Shown here: positions 55,215-63,918 of the stretch, in pieces
Position numbering within the stretch: position 1 is the stretch's first letter
Layout of the letters: the number at the start of each line of letters is the position of its first letter
NCBI RefSeq assembly: GCF_902712875.1
Contig: NZ_LR743509.1
Coordinates: 3,920,001-3,984,000, forward strand
Source: Hyphomicrobium sp. ghe19
GTDB lineage: Bacteria; Pseudomonadota; Alphaproteobacteria; Rhizobiales; Hyphomicrobiaceae
Reading direction: 5' to 3'
DNA: 64,000 nt
Translations under genes and position numbers: made by a program
The notes under the pieces: model-generated
Seen by the model: the letters and a program-made list of their open reading frames with translations, nothing else
Told to the model about the DNA's origin: nothing
Database searches by the model: none

Positions 55215-55663
55215 TATTTCCCGGCGGTGGGTAAGGCGCCAACCTGAGTCAGCACGACACCGAAGCGCGAGGTTCCTTCGTTCAGAACGACGACCTCTCC
55301 GCGCGCTATCAACCGGCCGTTGACGAGAATGTCGACGGGATCGCCGACCATCTTATCGAGCTTGACCACCGAGCCCTTCGTCAGCTTCGCCAAGCTCGCG
55401 ACGGGCATCTTGGTCGAGCCGAGGACGACTTTCATCATCACCGGCAGGCCCATGATCAAGGCGCTGTTGCCGCCGAAGTCCGTCGCATCGGCGTGTGCAT
55501 CGGCGTGCGCATCGACATGAGCGTTGTGGGGACTTTCAGCCAGGCCCGCGGCCATTGCTTCGCTGAAATCGCCCATACCCGCGAGCGCTTGATCGAAGCC
55601 GGCTTCCGTCGCTTCCGGGGCGACTTCCGCTTCTACTGCATTACTCGGCGTCATTCCGGCCAT
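55214..55663 (-). CDS. fliN: Flagellar motor switch protein FliN
   Basis: C-ring base protein, 149 residues. Disordered acidic His/Ala/Asp-rich N-terminal half (NAHVDAHADAHADATDF) and a C-terminal SpoA domain (IMGLPVMMKVVLGSTKMPVASLAKLTKGSVVKLDKMVGDPVDILVNGRLIARGEVVVLNE). Coupled to fliG. Confidence 0.95.
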   Translation of the reverse strand: MAGMTPSNAVEAEVAPEATEAGFDQALAGMGDFSEAMAAGLAESPHNAHVDAHADAHADATDFGGNSALIMGLPVMMKVVLGSTKMPVASLAKLTKGSVVKLDKMVGDPVDILVNGRLIARGEVVVLNEGTSRFGVVLTQVGALPTAGK

Positions 55664-55734
55664 TTCCTCGTGCTAAGGTATTCCGACTCAAATTCTGACA
55701 TTCGAAACATGCCGCAGCCTTGTGGCGGGGCGCG

Positions 55735-56712
55735 CTAAAGCCCGTAGTATTCATCCACGGCTTCCCTTTGCTGATCGAATTCATCGTCGACACGCAGTAT
55801 CAGCGCGTTGTCGCGCTTACCCAATTCGCACCAGAACACAGGGCTTTCATCGGCATCGAGCCGAACACGCGACATCGACGACAACTGCAGCTCGACGACC
55901 GAGCCGACGGCAAATCGTTGAACTTCACCGAGGGAAATGGGGCGTTCCTCGAGAACGCCATTGAGCTCGATGAAGGACCTGGCGATTTCCTCGGAAAGCT
56001 GCTTCGACCACGCGGGGTCGTCGCGAGAGCGCTGCGCCGCGACGTTCAAGGCCTCGCTCGGCGCTGCACCCGCAAGCACATGGCGGATGGGATCAAGCGC
56101 CGCTTGCGGGATGACGATCGTGACGACGCCGATGTGGCCGCCGTAATCCAAAGACAGCCGCGCGGCGATGACAGGCGACGAAGTCGTCAGCTGGGGTTCG
56201 AGCTCGATCTTCTCGACGACTGCCCCGACGTCGAAGCCGACATCGACGAGAATCGAGAAAGCGCTCGTCAGGGCGCGCGCAACGCGCCGGAACAGAACAC
56301 GGACGACGTTCGCATCGGTTCGAGTTGGCGTCCTCGCTGGCAGCCCGCCCGGAGGAAAACCCTCACAGCCCGTCGCTGCCTCTACGAAAATTGTGGTCGC
56401 GGCCGGATCGGCGAGAAAATAGAGCCAGCTTCTCCATCTTTCGGCTCGCACCACACCGGCGAACGCGCCCTGCGGCAGTGCGCAGGTCTCGCCAATGGTC
56501 GAGGCCGAGAGATCGAGAAGGCGCACTTTCAGCGGCAAAAGCGAAAGATTGCCGATTTCCTCGGTCATCACGCGCGGCAGCTGACCAAAAATCATCTGCA
56601 GGCCCGGCAGACGGTCGGGACTATTTTGACCGGTCGAAAGCGCCCGCTCGAGCGATCGTTCCGTTTCCATCCGCTTCTTGGCCGTGGCTTCGCTCAGAGC
56701 GCTATTCGACAT
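55735..56712 (-). CDS. fliM: Flagellar motor switch protein FliM
   Basis: Switch protein that binds phospho-CheY, 325 residues. The middle CheC-like domain and C-terminal SpoA domain (about 245-315) are recognisable (EEIARSFIELNGVLEERPISLGEVQRFAVGSVVEL). The usual N-terminal CheY-binding EIDALL motif is not obvious in MSNSALSEATAKKRMETERS, which is divergent as in other rhizobia. It lies 72 bases after motA and 71 before fliN. Confidence 0.9.
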   Translation of the reverse strand: MSNSALSEATAKKRMETERSLERALSTGQNSPDRLPGLQMIFGQLPRVMTEEIGNLSLLPLKVRLLDLSASTIGETCALPQGAFAGVVRAERWRSWLYFLADPAATTIFVEAATGCEGFPPGGLPARTPTRTDANVVRVLFRRVARALTSAFSILVDVGFDVGAVVEKIELEPQLTTSSPVIAARLSLDYGGHIGVVTIVIPQAALDPIRHVLAGAAPSEALNVAAQRSRDDPAWSKQLSEEIARSFIELNGVLEERPISLGEVQRFAVGSVVELQLSSMSRVRLDADESPVFWCELGKRDNALILRVDDEFDQQREAVDEYYGL

Positions 56713-56784
56713 TTTGGCTGCCTCGCGATGTCATCGCCGCGTTTGCAGATGGCCCGGAGAAGACGCAAAGCGCTTGCCGAAGCA

Positions 56785-57672
56785 TCAGGCTGCCTTCTTT
56801 TCTTGAGCACGACGATCCAGGCCGCCGCCCATCGTCGCCGCTTCGACCTCGTTGATCGTCGGCCGTTCGTACGCCGAAATCGCTTTGCGACCGTGCTCGA
56901 TAGCGACCTGGGGCATGGCGCCGTTCATGAACGCCAGCAGCGATTGCTTGACGATAACGTAAGACCTCAAATTCTTTTCGCGAAGGATCTTCACCTTCGT
57001 CGCGATGGGACCAACGACCGCGTAGGAAAAGAAGATACCTGCGAACGTTCCGACGAGCGCGGAGGCGATGAGGTGACCCAGGATTTCCGGGGACTGGTCG
57101 ATCGCGCCCATGGCTTTCACGACGCCAAGCACCGCAGCGATGATGCCGAGAGCCGGCAGACCATCACTAACGGCAGTGAGCGCGTGATAGGCCTTGAGCT
57201 TATCGTGCCGCACGGTCTCGATTTCCTCGTCCATCAACGATTCAATCTCGTGGGTCCGGGCATTCCCCATGATGATGAGGCGGAAATAGTCGCAGATGAA
57301 GGTCGTCAGCTCTTCGTTCGCAGTAACGGTCGGCGACCGCTTGAACACTTCCGCGTCCTGGGGCGCATCGATGATCATTTCCATTTCGGCGCGGGATTTA
57401 TCGCGAAGCTCGCGCATCATGAAAAAGAGCAGCGCAAGAAGCTCGATGTTCTCGGCCTTCGTCGGCGTACCGTTCTTGATAGCCTCTACCGTCGCTTTAC
57501 CCGTGTCCTTGATCGTTTTCATCGGATTGGCGACGACAAACGCGCCCAAGGCCGAGCCGCAAATGATGACGTATTCCCAGGGCTGCCAGATGACCCAGAC
57601 GTGCCCACCCATGGCGGTGAAGCCGCCAAGCATGCAGACCAGGGTGATAATCAGGCCGAACAGAATGGTCAC
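56785..57672 (-). CDS. motA: Flagellar stator protein MotA
   Basis: Membrane half of the proton stator, 295 residues, four TM helices. The start TILFGLIITLVCMLGGFTAMGG and the motif GLPALGIIAAVLGVVKAMGAIDQSPE, with its conserved proline, identify alphaproteobacterial MotA. GTG 57672 has GGGAT six bases upstream and matches the family start. First gene of the long minus-strand flagellar run; flgF diverges 157 bases away. Confidence 0.96.
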   Translation of the reverse strand: MTILFGLIITLVCMLGGFTAMGGHVWVIWQPWEYVIICGSALGAFVVANPMKTIKDTGKATVEAIKNGTPTKAENIELLALLFFMMRELRDKSRAEMEMIIDAPQDAEVFKRSPTVTANEELTTFICDYFRLIIMGNARTHEIESLMDEEIETVRHDKLKAYHALTAVSDGLPALGIIAAVLGVVKAMGAIDQSPEILGHLIASALVGTFAGIFFSYAVVGPIATKVKILREKNLRSYVIVKQSLLAFMNGAMPQVAIEHGRKAISAYERPTINEVEAATMGGGLDRRAQEKKAA

Positions 57673-57829
57673 GTGTGCATCCCAAATGCCAATTTAGGCG
57701 AAAACCCATAAAGGGCGCTTTGGCTTGCGCGGGACTTGCTCGTCCCAGCGCGGGGGTGTCAGCCACCCACAAGTTCGTGTCGTTACGGTTCGGCGACAGG
57801 ACGAGATCCATGAAGACGGATTGCAACGC

Positions 57830-58552
57830 ATGCCATCGAATATCTACGTCGCCCTCTCTGCGCAGATGGCGCTGCAACGACGCCTCGATACGGTCGCCAA
57901 CAACGTCGCGAACACCAACACGGTGGGATTCCGCGGCGAAGAAATGTCGTTCGAGGAGCTCCTGACCCCGGCGGGTAAGGATCCGGTCAGCTTCGTTTCG
58001 AAAGGCAAGAACCATCTTTCGATGAAGACCGGCGAAGTTACGCAGACCGGAAACCCTCTCGATGTCGCGGTGAGGGGCGATTCATTCCTGGCTATCCAAA
58101 CGCCGAATGGAGTTGCCTATACGCGCGACGGGCGCATGCAGATGACGAGCGAAGGCGTGCTGACGACGCTTGCAGGGTACCCAATTCTCGACGCCGGCGG
58201 ATCGCCGGTGCAGCTCAATCCCAATGATCCGGCGCCGACCATCAACAAAGCAGGCACAATCGAGCAATCGGGCAACAATCTCGGCGCGCTCGGGCTTTAC
58301 CGGATGCCGCGCGGGGCTGTTCTGACGAGAGCCGAAGGCGCATCGGTCGTGTCCGACATTGCGCCAACGCCCGAGATCGACTTCCTCAACAATGGCGTCG
58401 TGCAAGGATACGTCGAGAAATCGAACGTCAATCCGATCCTGGAAATGACGCACCTCATTACCATTCAACGGAATTTCCAGGCCGTCACCAACATGCTGAG
58501 CGCCACCGAAAACTCGCTCGACGATTCTCTGAAAACTCTCGCAGGCTCGTGA
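57830..58552 (+). CDS. flgF: Proximal rod protein FlgF
   Basis: Proximal rod subunit, 240 residues. MPSNIYVALSAQMALQRRLDTVANNVANTNTVGFR and VEKSNVNPILEMTHLITIQRNFQAVTNML are typical. The frame is open to 57725, but ATG 57830 starts the family sequence. fliI follows 22 bases later. Confidence 0.95.
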   Translation: MPSNIYVALSAQMALQRRLDTVANNVANTNTVGFRGEEMSFEELLTPAGKDPVSFVSKGKNHLSMKTGEVTQTGNPLDVAVRGDSFLAIQTPNGVAYTRDGRMQMTSEGVLTTLAGYPILDAGGSPVQLNPNDPAPTINKAGTIEQSGNNLGALGLYRMPRGAVLTRAEGASVVSDIAPTPEIDFLNNGVVQGYVEKSNVNPILEMTHLITIQRNFQAVTNMLSATENSLDDSLKTLAGS

Positions 58553-58574
58553 TGTCTAGCCGGAGGGCGGATTA

Positions 58575-59942
58575 TTGACCGCGGCAACAGCCACACCGTT
58601 TGACCGGTTGGACGAGCTGATGGCGACGGCTGCGCGGACACCGGCGCACCGGGTATCTGGACGCGTCGTTCGGATCAGCACGACGTTCCTGGTTGTGTCC
58701 GGCCTTTCAAAGTTCGTTTCAATCGGCGATGCCGTATCGATCGCGGGCCTCGGCGGCCCCGTTCTCGCGGAGGTCGCGACGATCGAAGCCGAAGCGATCA
58801 ACGTCACGCCGTTCATCGCCGATCACAGGATCGAACTTGGCGCGCGGGTCACGGCGTTGTCGGGCCAGATGACGCTTTCGCCTCATGAATCCTGGCTCGG
58901 CAGAACGCTCAATGCGTTGGGGCAGCCAATCGACGACGGCGATCCTCTCATCATCGGCGACCGGGCGTTCACGATCCAGGGCACGCCGCCTTCGCCGCTC
59001 CGCCGGAACAGGCTCGGCACGCCACTGACGACCGGGGTCAAGGCGATCGATCTTTTCACTCCCATCTGCGCGGGCCAGAGACTTGGCATCTTCGCGGGTT
59101 CCGGCGTCGGCAAATCGACGTTGCTCGCGATGCTTAGCCGGGCGCCATCGAGCGACGTTACGGTCCTGGCGCTCGTCGGCGAACGAAGCCGAGAAGTGAG
59201 GGACTTTCTAGACGATACGCTCGCGGCTTCGCGCTCGCAGGTCGTGTCGGTCGTCGCGACGTCCGACGAGAGCCCGATGATGCGGCGCTTAGCGCCGAGC
59301 ACCGCGATGTGCATCGCCGAATATTACCGGGATCGCGGGAAAAATGTTCTTCTCATTATCGATTCGCTGACGCGTTACGCTCACGCCATGCGCGAGCTCG
59401 CGCTCGCTGCTGACGAGCCGCCCGTCGCTCGCGGGTATCCGCCGAGCGTCTTCAGCAACCTGCCGCGCCTCCTCGAACGCGCCGGGCCCGGCGAAGAAGG
59501 CGCCGGCACGATCACCGCGATCCTGTCTGTTCTCGTCGACGGCGACGATCACAACGATCCGATCGCCGACGCCGCGAGAGGCATCCTCGACGGCCATATC
59601 GTTCTCGATCGCGGCATCGCGAGCCAAGGCCGGCTTCCGGCCGTCGATCCGCTTGCTTCGCTATCGCGCTTGGCCCCAAAGATCAGAACGAAAAACCAAG
59701 CGCAGTTCGTGACCCAACTTATCGAGGTCATTTCCCGTTTCGAGGACACTCGCGACCTTCGCGCCATCGGCGGCTACAGGACCGGAACCGACGCGACGCT
59801 CGATCGCGCGATGGAAATCGTTCCGCGCGTTTACGAGGCCATGAAGCAGAATCTCGACGAAGAGCCCGTCGCTGATGTGTTCGCCTATCTTTCCGAGACG
59901 TTGCCCGGCGGGCAGCGACCGAACTCCGCACCGCCACGTTAG
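58575..59942 (+). CDS. fliI: Flagellar export ATPase FliI
   Basis: Cytoplasmic ATPase energising export, 455 residues, F1-beta like. Walker A GSGVGKST (175-182), Walker B VLLIIDSLTRYAHA, and the FliI/YscN signature PPSVFSNLPRLLERAG are intact. TTG 58575 has GGAGG eight bases upstream and is accepted; no in-frame ATG lies nearer than codon 16. Regulators FliH and FliJ are not adjacent. Confidence 0.97.
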   Translation: MTAATATPFDRLDELMATAARTPAHRVSGRVVRISTTFLVVSGLSKFVSIGDAVSIAGLGGPVLAEVATIEAEAINVTPFIADHRIELGARVTALSGQMTLSPHESWLGRTLNALGQPIDDGDPLIIGDRAFTIQGTPPSPLRRNRLGTPLTTGVKAIDLFTPICAGQRLGIFAGSGVGKSTLLAMLSRAPSSDVTVLALVGERSREVRDFLDDTLAASRSQVVSVVATSDESPMMRRLAPSTAMCIAEYYRDRGKNVLLIIDSLTRYAHAMRELALAADEPPVARGYPPSVFSNLPRLLERAGPGEEGAGTITAILSVLVDGDDHNDPIADAARGILDGHIVLDRGIASQGRLPAVDPLASLSRLAPKIRTKNQAQFVTQLIEVISRFEDTRDLRAIGGYRTGTDATLDRAMEIVPRVYEAMKQNLDEEPVADVFAYLSETLPGGQRPNSAPPR

Positions 59943-59996
59943 AAGATCTACTCATAAGCGTCGAGAAAAGGATCTGATAATCCGAGGGGAACGAAC

Positions 59997-60575
59997 ATGG
60001 CGACGAATACGGACACCATTGCCCGTCTGATTGCGACCGACACGCTGATGCGAGGCGATCGCCAACTCCTCCGCAATCAAACTCCCGTACCCCAGGAGGC
60101 GGGCGACGACGCGGCGCGGACCATTGCTCCGCCGATCTCGCACAATGACAAAACCATGGCGCCCGTATTGCTGACGCTGCTCGACGAGCAGCTCGGCGCC
60201 TCGGTCGCCCCTGACGCAAACCGTGCCGCCGCGCGCGGGCAAGACGTGCCATCCACGTCGAACCGTATTGCCGCTCGTTATGCCGAAGACGATTCTGTTT
60301 TCCGGGCGGATCTGCCGGCCAGTGGAACCGCATTGCCGCCCGGCCAAAACTACCCGCAGATCGCCCAAACGGTATCGTCGCTCGATCTTCAGACGTTCAT
60401 GCAGCGATTTTTGATGGGCAAGGTGAGGAGCATTCCCGCGGATGGCAGGAGCGGCGAGCGCGGGTCCAAGTCCGGCGACGCGCCTCAGCCAAGCCTGGCA
60501 ACGGTTAGGTACGCGGCGATTGCTGTCGTCGCGGTGATGGTCGCGATTGCCATCGGTATGAGATTCTTCGGCTAG
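59997..60575 (+). CDS. Tail-anchored unknown protein downstream of fliI
   Basis: A 192-residue protein with one C-terminal membrane helix (about 170-190, ATVRYAAIAVVAVMVAIAIGMRFFG) and a largely disordered, Ala/Pro/Asp-rich cytoplasmic part; no known domain. Ribosome binding site GAGGGGAAC precedes ATG 59997, 54 bases after fliI on the same strand. Topology resembles a tail-anchored membrane protein. A role in export or placement of the flagellum is possible but unproven. Confidence 0.6.
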   Translation: MATNTDTIARLIATDTLMRGDRQLLRNQTPVPQEAGDDAARTIAPPISHNDKTMAPVLLTLLDEQLGASVAPDANRAAARGQDVPSTSNRIAARYAEDDSVFRADLPASGTALPPGQNYPQIAQTVSSLDLQTFMQRFLMGKVRSIPADGRSGERGSKSGDAPQPSLATVRYAAIAVVAVMVAIAIGMRFFG

Positions 60576-60586
60576 CTGGCCTCACC

Positions 60587-61363
60587 TCAGCCGGTGCCTA
60601 CCCGAACAGCATTTTCCTGGATTTTCTGATCGGTCTGGCGTTCCGACTTCTTCGTGTCGTCATCGTCCTCACGTCTCGCTGCCGCAGTCGACATTTGCGA
60701 CAGCAGCGACAGGAGCACCTGGTCGCTGGTGAGACTGGCGAAGGCCGTGGGGCCGGAATCGATCGATGATGCCGCGGTCGACTGGACCACGGGCCGTGGC
60801 GCTGCCACAACCGTTGCCACTGACGGTGTGTCGGAGACCGAGTTCTGCACGGACGCCGCGCCGCTTGCTGCCGCGGCCATCGCTGCAAGACTTGCATTGG
60901 CGACTTGCGCGGTTGGCCCTCCCTGGCCGAACCATGCAACTTCCTGCAGCCGCCGTTGCACGAGACCGTCCAAGACGTTGCCGCCGGCCTTATTGTATTG
61001 GAGGAAGAGCGAGCGCGCGGTATCGAGATCGCCGCTCGCGACGGCTTGGCCAAGCCCGCTTTTCGACCAGGCAGTGCCTGCGTTGTACGTCAGAGAGGTC
61101 AATGCAGCTCTGCTGCCGTCGTCGAGACCGGGCGCAAACTTATCGACGAAGTCTGTCGCCTTTTTTATCTCGTCCGCGAAGCGTCGCTCGGCCTCGGCCT
61201 TATCAATGACTTCGCCCGCGAAGCGCGCACGCGTGCCATAGCCGTTGGAGTTCTGGGCGTAATCCCAACGGGCCTTGGCTGTGTAGCCTTCGAACTGCTT
61301 TATTGCATCAAGATAGCTTGGCTCGACCATACCAGTTGCTTTGGCATGGAGACCTTGCGGCAA
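60587..61363 (-). CDS. GH24-like lysozyme/muramidase
   Basis: Phage-type lysozyme domain (about 13-150) with Glu25 in IKQFEGYTAKARWDYAQNSNGYGT and Asp34 at the E-x8-D spacing of GH24 enzymes; the third catalytic Thr region is divergent. The C-terminal 100 residues are Ala/Ser/Asp-rich and likely disordered. No signal peptide is visible, so export may use the flagellar route. As FlgJ here has no hydrolase domain, this enzyme may open peptidoglycan for the rod (inference). ATG 61330 is an alternative start. Convergent to the gene after fliI. Confidence 0.7.
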   Translation of the reverse strand: MPQGLHAKATGMVEPSYLDAIKQFEGYTAKARWDYAQNSNGYGTRARFAGEVIDKAEAERRFADEIKKATDFVDKFAPGLDDGSRAALTSLTYNAGTAWSKSGLGQAVASGDLDTARSLFLQYNKAGGNVLDGLVQRRLQEVAWFGQGGPTAQVANASLAAMAAAASGAASVQNSVSDTPSVATVVAAPRPVVQSTAASSIDSGPTAFASLTSDQVLLSLLSQMSTAAARREDDDDTKKSERQTDQKIQENAVRVGTG

Positions 61364-61392
61364 GCTGGTGTCGGGGGTTCTGGGACTACGGT

Positions 61393-62625
61393 CTAGCGCC
61401 GCGACCGGGCGACATCTCTCAGCACGCTCGCTTCGAGTTGTACCTCGTCCAAACGGTGCTTCAGGACGTCACCGATACTGATGAGGCCAACGACCTTGCC
61501 TTCGACGACCACGGGCAAATGGCGGATGCGCCGCTGGGTCATGATGTTGGCGACGGCGGCCACGCGGTCTTCGGGTGCACACGTGACGACAGAGCGGGTC
61601 ATCAGGTTGGCAACGCGCATCTGGGGCAAGTCCATGCCGAACTCGTCGATGCCGCGCGCCAAATCTCTTTCGGAAATGATCCCTTCGAGACCGCCCTTGT
61701 TGTCGAGAACAAGCATCGCGCCAACGGATTCTTTTCTGAAGCTATGCGCCAAGGCGCGCATCGTGGCGGTTGCCTCGATGGTTTTAACCGCAGACCCCTT
61801 GGTCTTCAGAATGTCCGAGACCTTCATCTGATCGCTCCAATCAAGTCCCGTCAGCCCTTCGCATTTGCTTGCGTGCAGACGGTATAAAGCCGCTAAAAGA
61901 TCTTCCCGGTCCTCCGCCGTCAGCGGATCGTGCGGATTTCGATCGCGCGCCGCCAAGAGGCTCGTGAGATCGTCCACAAAGACTGCATCCTCGCTGAAGG
62001 CCGGACTTTCCCGACAGAATGCGCTTCTCGTCGTGATGACAGCATATCCCGCGGCCTTCGCAGCCAGCGCGCCGCGGCGTCCACCTTCGATGACCAGGGT
62101 GTGCTTGGGATCGACGCCCAATGTCGTGCGCGCTTCGGTGTAAAGCCTCTCACACTCGCCCTTTCCGGCCTTATCGCCGGAGACGACCGCATCGAACAGC
62201 GTTCGTCCACGATCGCCGAGAAGCGTGGTGAGCAGGCGCTCGGTATCTTTGGGGTCGAGAAGCGAAACAAGGATGAGGCGCAGGCCGTCACTGCGTCCAG
62301 CGATGATCAAGTCGCGAATGCCGGGACGGGGTTCGACCGCCATCGTGGAAAGCATCTCGCCGAAGATTTTCGAAGCGCGGCGATGCATGGCCTGAATGAG
62401 GAGCGAAAAATCCTCCGTCTCGGGCTTACCTCGAAGGATGGAGCGCACGTAGTGCGCCATTCGCGCTTCGCCGCTGCCAAGTTTGGCGGTAAGCGCAAAT
62501 CCCTCACGATCGCATGACCAATCAAAGCCTGCCTCGGAAAACGTCTGTGCGAACGCCCGCCGGCGAACGTCTTCCGTTTCGGCAAGAGCACCATCTGCTC
62601 GAATGATGATAGACTGCAGCGTCAT
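61393..62625 (-). CDS. Degenerate HAD domain fused to a CBS pair
   Basis: A 410-residue soluble protein. Residues 1-225 follow the CbbY-like HAD phosphatase fold, but the first motif reads IIRADGAL where DxDGxL is expected, so the nucleophile Asp is Arg9 (second Asp11 kept), and the final acidic motif EDS is EGG (180-182); catalysis is unlikely. Residues 268-328 and 338-392 are two CBS motifs (VANLMTRSVVTCAPEDRVAAVANIMTQRRIRHLPVV), which bind adenosyl nucleotides. It lies 29 bases upstream of the lysozyme gene on the same strand. Function is unknown; an energy-sensing regulator is inferred. Confidence 0.75.
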   Translation of the reverse strand: MTLQSIIIRADGALAETEDVRRRAFAQTFSEAGFDWSCDREGFALTAKLGSGEARMAHYVRSILRGKPETEDFSLLIQAMHRRASKIFGEMLSTMAVEPRPGIRDLIIAGRSDGLRLILVSLLDPKDTERLLTTLLGDRGRTLFDAVVSGDKAGKGECERLYTEARTTLGVDPKHTLVIEGGRRGALAAKAAGYAVITTRSAFCRESPAFSEDAVFVDDLTSLLAARDRNPHDPLTAEDREDLLAALYRLHASKCEGLTGLDWSDQMKVSDILKTKGSAVKTIEATATMRALAHSFRKESVGAMLVLDNKGGLEGIISERDLARGIDEFGMDLPQMRVANLMTRSVVTCAPEDRVAAVANIMTQRRIRHLPVVVEGKVVGLISIGDVLKHRLDEVQLEASVLRDVARSRR

Positions 62626-62832
62626 CTGTCAGTCATTATCCAATTTGGATTTCAAGTATTGGGCGAAGGTACTCCTGGTTTTGAACCACGCCAACGCGAC
62701 GTAAAGTCAGGGAGATCCGCCATTAACTCGGCCCAATTGCACCGCGGAATTATTGATCTGCCGGCATTGCAGTGCAGCAGCGGGCGCGGTGCCTCGCAGG
62801 TTGCTCAGAGGGCTCTCGGTTAGCTTAACCCG

Positions 62833-63801
62833 CTAAGCCCGGAGCTCTTCGTCCAGCCACGGCATCGCGCTTCGGAGCGGAGCAAGGGTCGATGCTTCGA
62901 GTGACGACTTACAGGCCTTCGTCAGGTCGCGGGGAAGCGTTCCGAGTTCTTGCCTTCGGCTCACTAACGTTAAGGTTCGCTTAAGTTTTGGACCAGGCAA
63001 CGGAACGGTCCGAACGTCGCTGCTATCGAGGCCGGCTTCGGCAAGGCATATCGGCGTCGTTATCGCGAAACCTTTGCCTCGCGCGACCATGTCGCTCACG
63101 CCAAACGGCGTATCGAATTCAAGACCTTGGGGGAAGTCGATATTGAGACGGCGGAGGTGGCGTTCGATATCGATGCCGGTCTTCGAACGGGCGCTGTAGC
63201 GAATAAACGGAAGTTTCTCCGCACACGTCTCGAGGTCCGCTACAGAGCGCGGGCTTTTTTGCTTCAGCGGCAGCACGAGTATATAGGGCTCGGTAACGAT
63301 CTCATGGCGGTCGAACCCTTCGACGTCGCTCATATCGTCGACGCCGATGAATAGGTCGAGGTTTCGCGTCAGCAGCGCGCCGGCGTGCGCAGACGTCAGT
63401 CCGGATTGCACAGACACGTGATCGGCGTGAGTGACGAGAAACGACGCCAGCGGCCCGGTTAACGCGCGCGACAGGCTGTCAACCAATCCGGCGCGGATCA
63501 GCGCGAGGCGGCCGCGGGAGGTGTGCCGGATTGCCGTGGCAATTTGCCGGGCTTCGGAGACGAGAGCGGACGCGCGCTGCCGCATCAATTCGCCGGCGGG
63601 GGTCAGAGCGAGTGGCCGGACACTGCGGTCGAACAGCTTCACGCCGAGCCGCTGCTCGAGATCGGCGATGGCTTGCGAGATCGCGGGCTGCGTCATCGCG
63701 AGGCTCTTGGCGGCAAGCGCCATAGAGCCCGCCTCGCAAACACCGAGGAACGCTTCGAGGACGTGAAGATCGAACGGGAGCCGGGCGGGGCGTATGGTCA
63801 T
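62833..63801 (-). CDS. LysR-family transcriptional regulator
   Basis: DNA-binding regulator, 322 residues. N-terminal winged helix (LEAFLGVCEAGSMALAAKSLAMTQPAISQAIADLEQRLGVKLFDRS, about 15-65) and a C-terminal type 2 periplasmic-binding-like effector domain. It is divergent from the sarcosine oxidase gene with a LysR-type box between them, so it probably responds to a methylated glycine metabolite and controls that operon (inference). No other neighbour points elsewhere. Confidence 0.9.
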   Translation of the reverse strand: MTIRPARLPFDLHVLEAFLGVCEAGSMALAAKSLAMTQPAISQAIADLEQRLGVKLFDRSVRPLALTPAGELMRQRASALVSEARQIATAIRHTSRGRLALIRAGLVDSLSRALTGPLASFLVTHADHVSVQSGLTSAHAGALLTRNLDLFIGVDDMSDVEGFDRHEIVTEPYILVLPLKQKSPRSVADLETCAEKLPFIRYSARSKTGIDIERHLRRLNIDFPQGLEFDTPFGVSDMVARGKGFAITTPICLAEAGLDSSDVRTVPLPGPKLKRTLTLVSRRQELGTLPRDLTKACKSSLEASTLAPLRSAMPWLDEELRA

Positions 63802-63812
63802 GGCCGCGCAGT

Positions 63813-63827
63813 ATAAGTATTTCTTAT
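63813..63827. promoter_or_regulatory. LysR-type operator (T-N11-A palindrome)
   Basis: ATAAG-TATTT-CTTAT, a perfect 5-base dyad with a T-N11-A core, lies 12 bases upstream of the LysR start and about 90 bases upstream of the sarcosine oxidase gene start. Classic recognition-site layout for divergent LysR control. A second ATATAAGCAT partial copy lies near 63851-63860. Confidence 0.6.
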
Positions 63828-63918
63828 ATTATCGTCAATTACGGGCCGATATATAAGCATGATCGTTGATACACGGCGGGCTGGACTCTCTGGCGCGCGT
63901 GAAAAAGCAGAGCACCTC

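Noticed and set aside
55720..57711. 663-codon open frame on the plus strand
   Set aside because: It is antisense to fliM and motA, has no ribosome binding site and a composition (Arg/Asp/His-rich) typical of reverse-complement frames of GC-rich genes.
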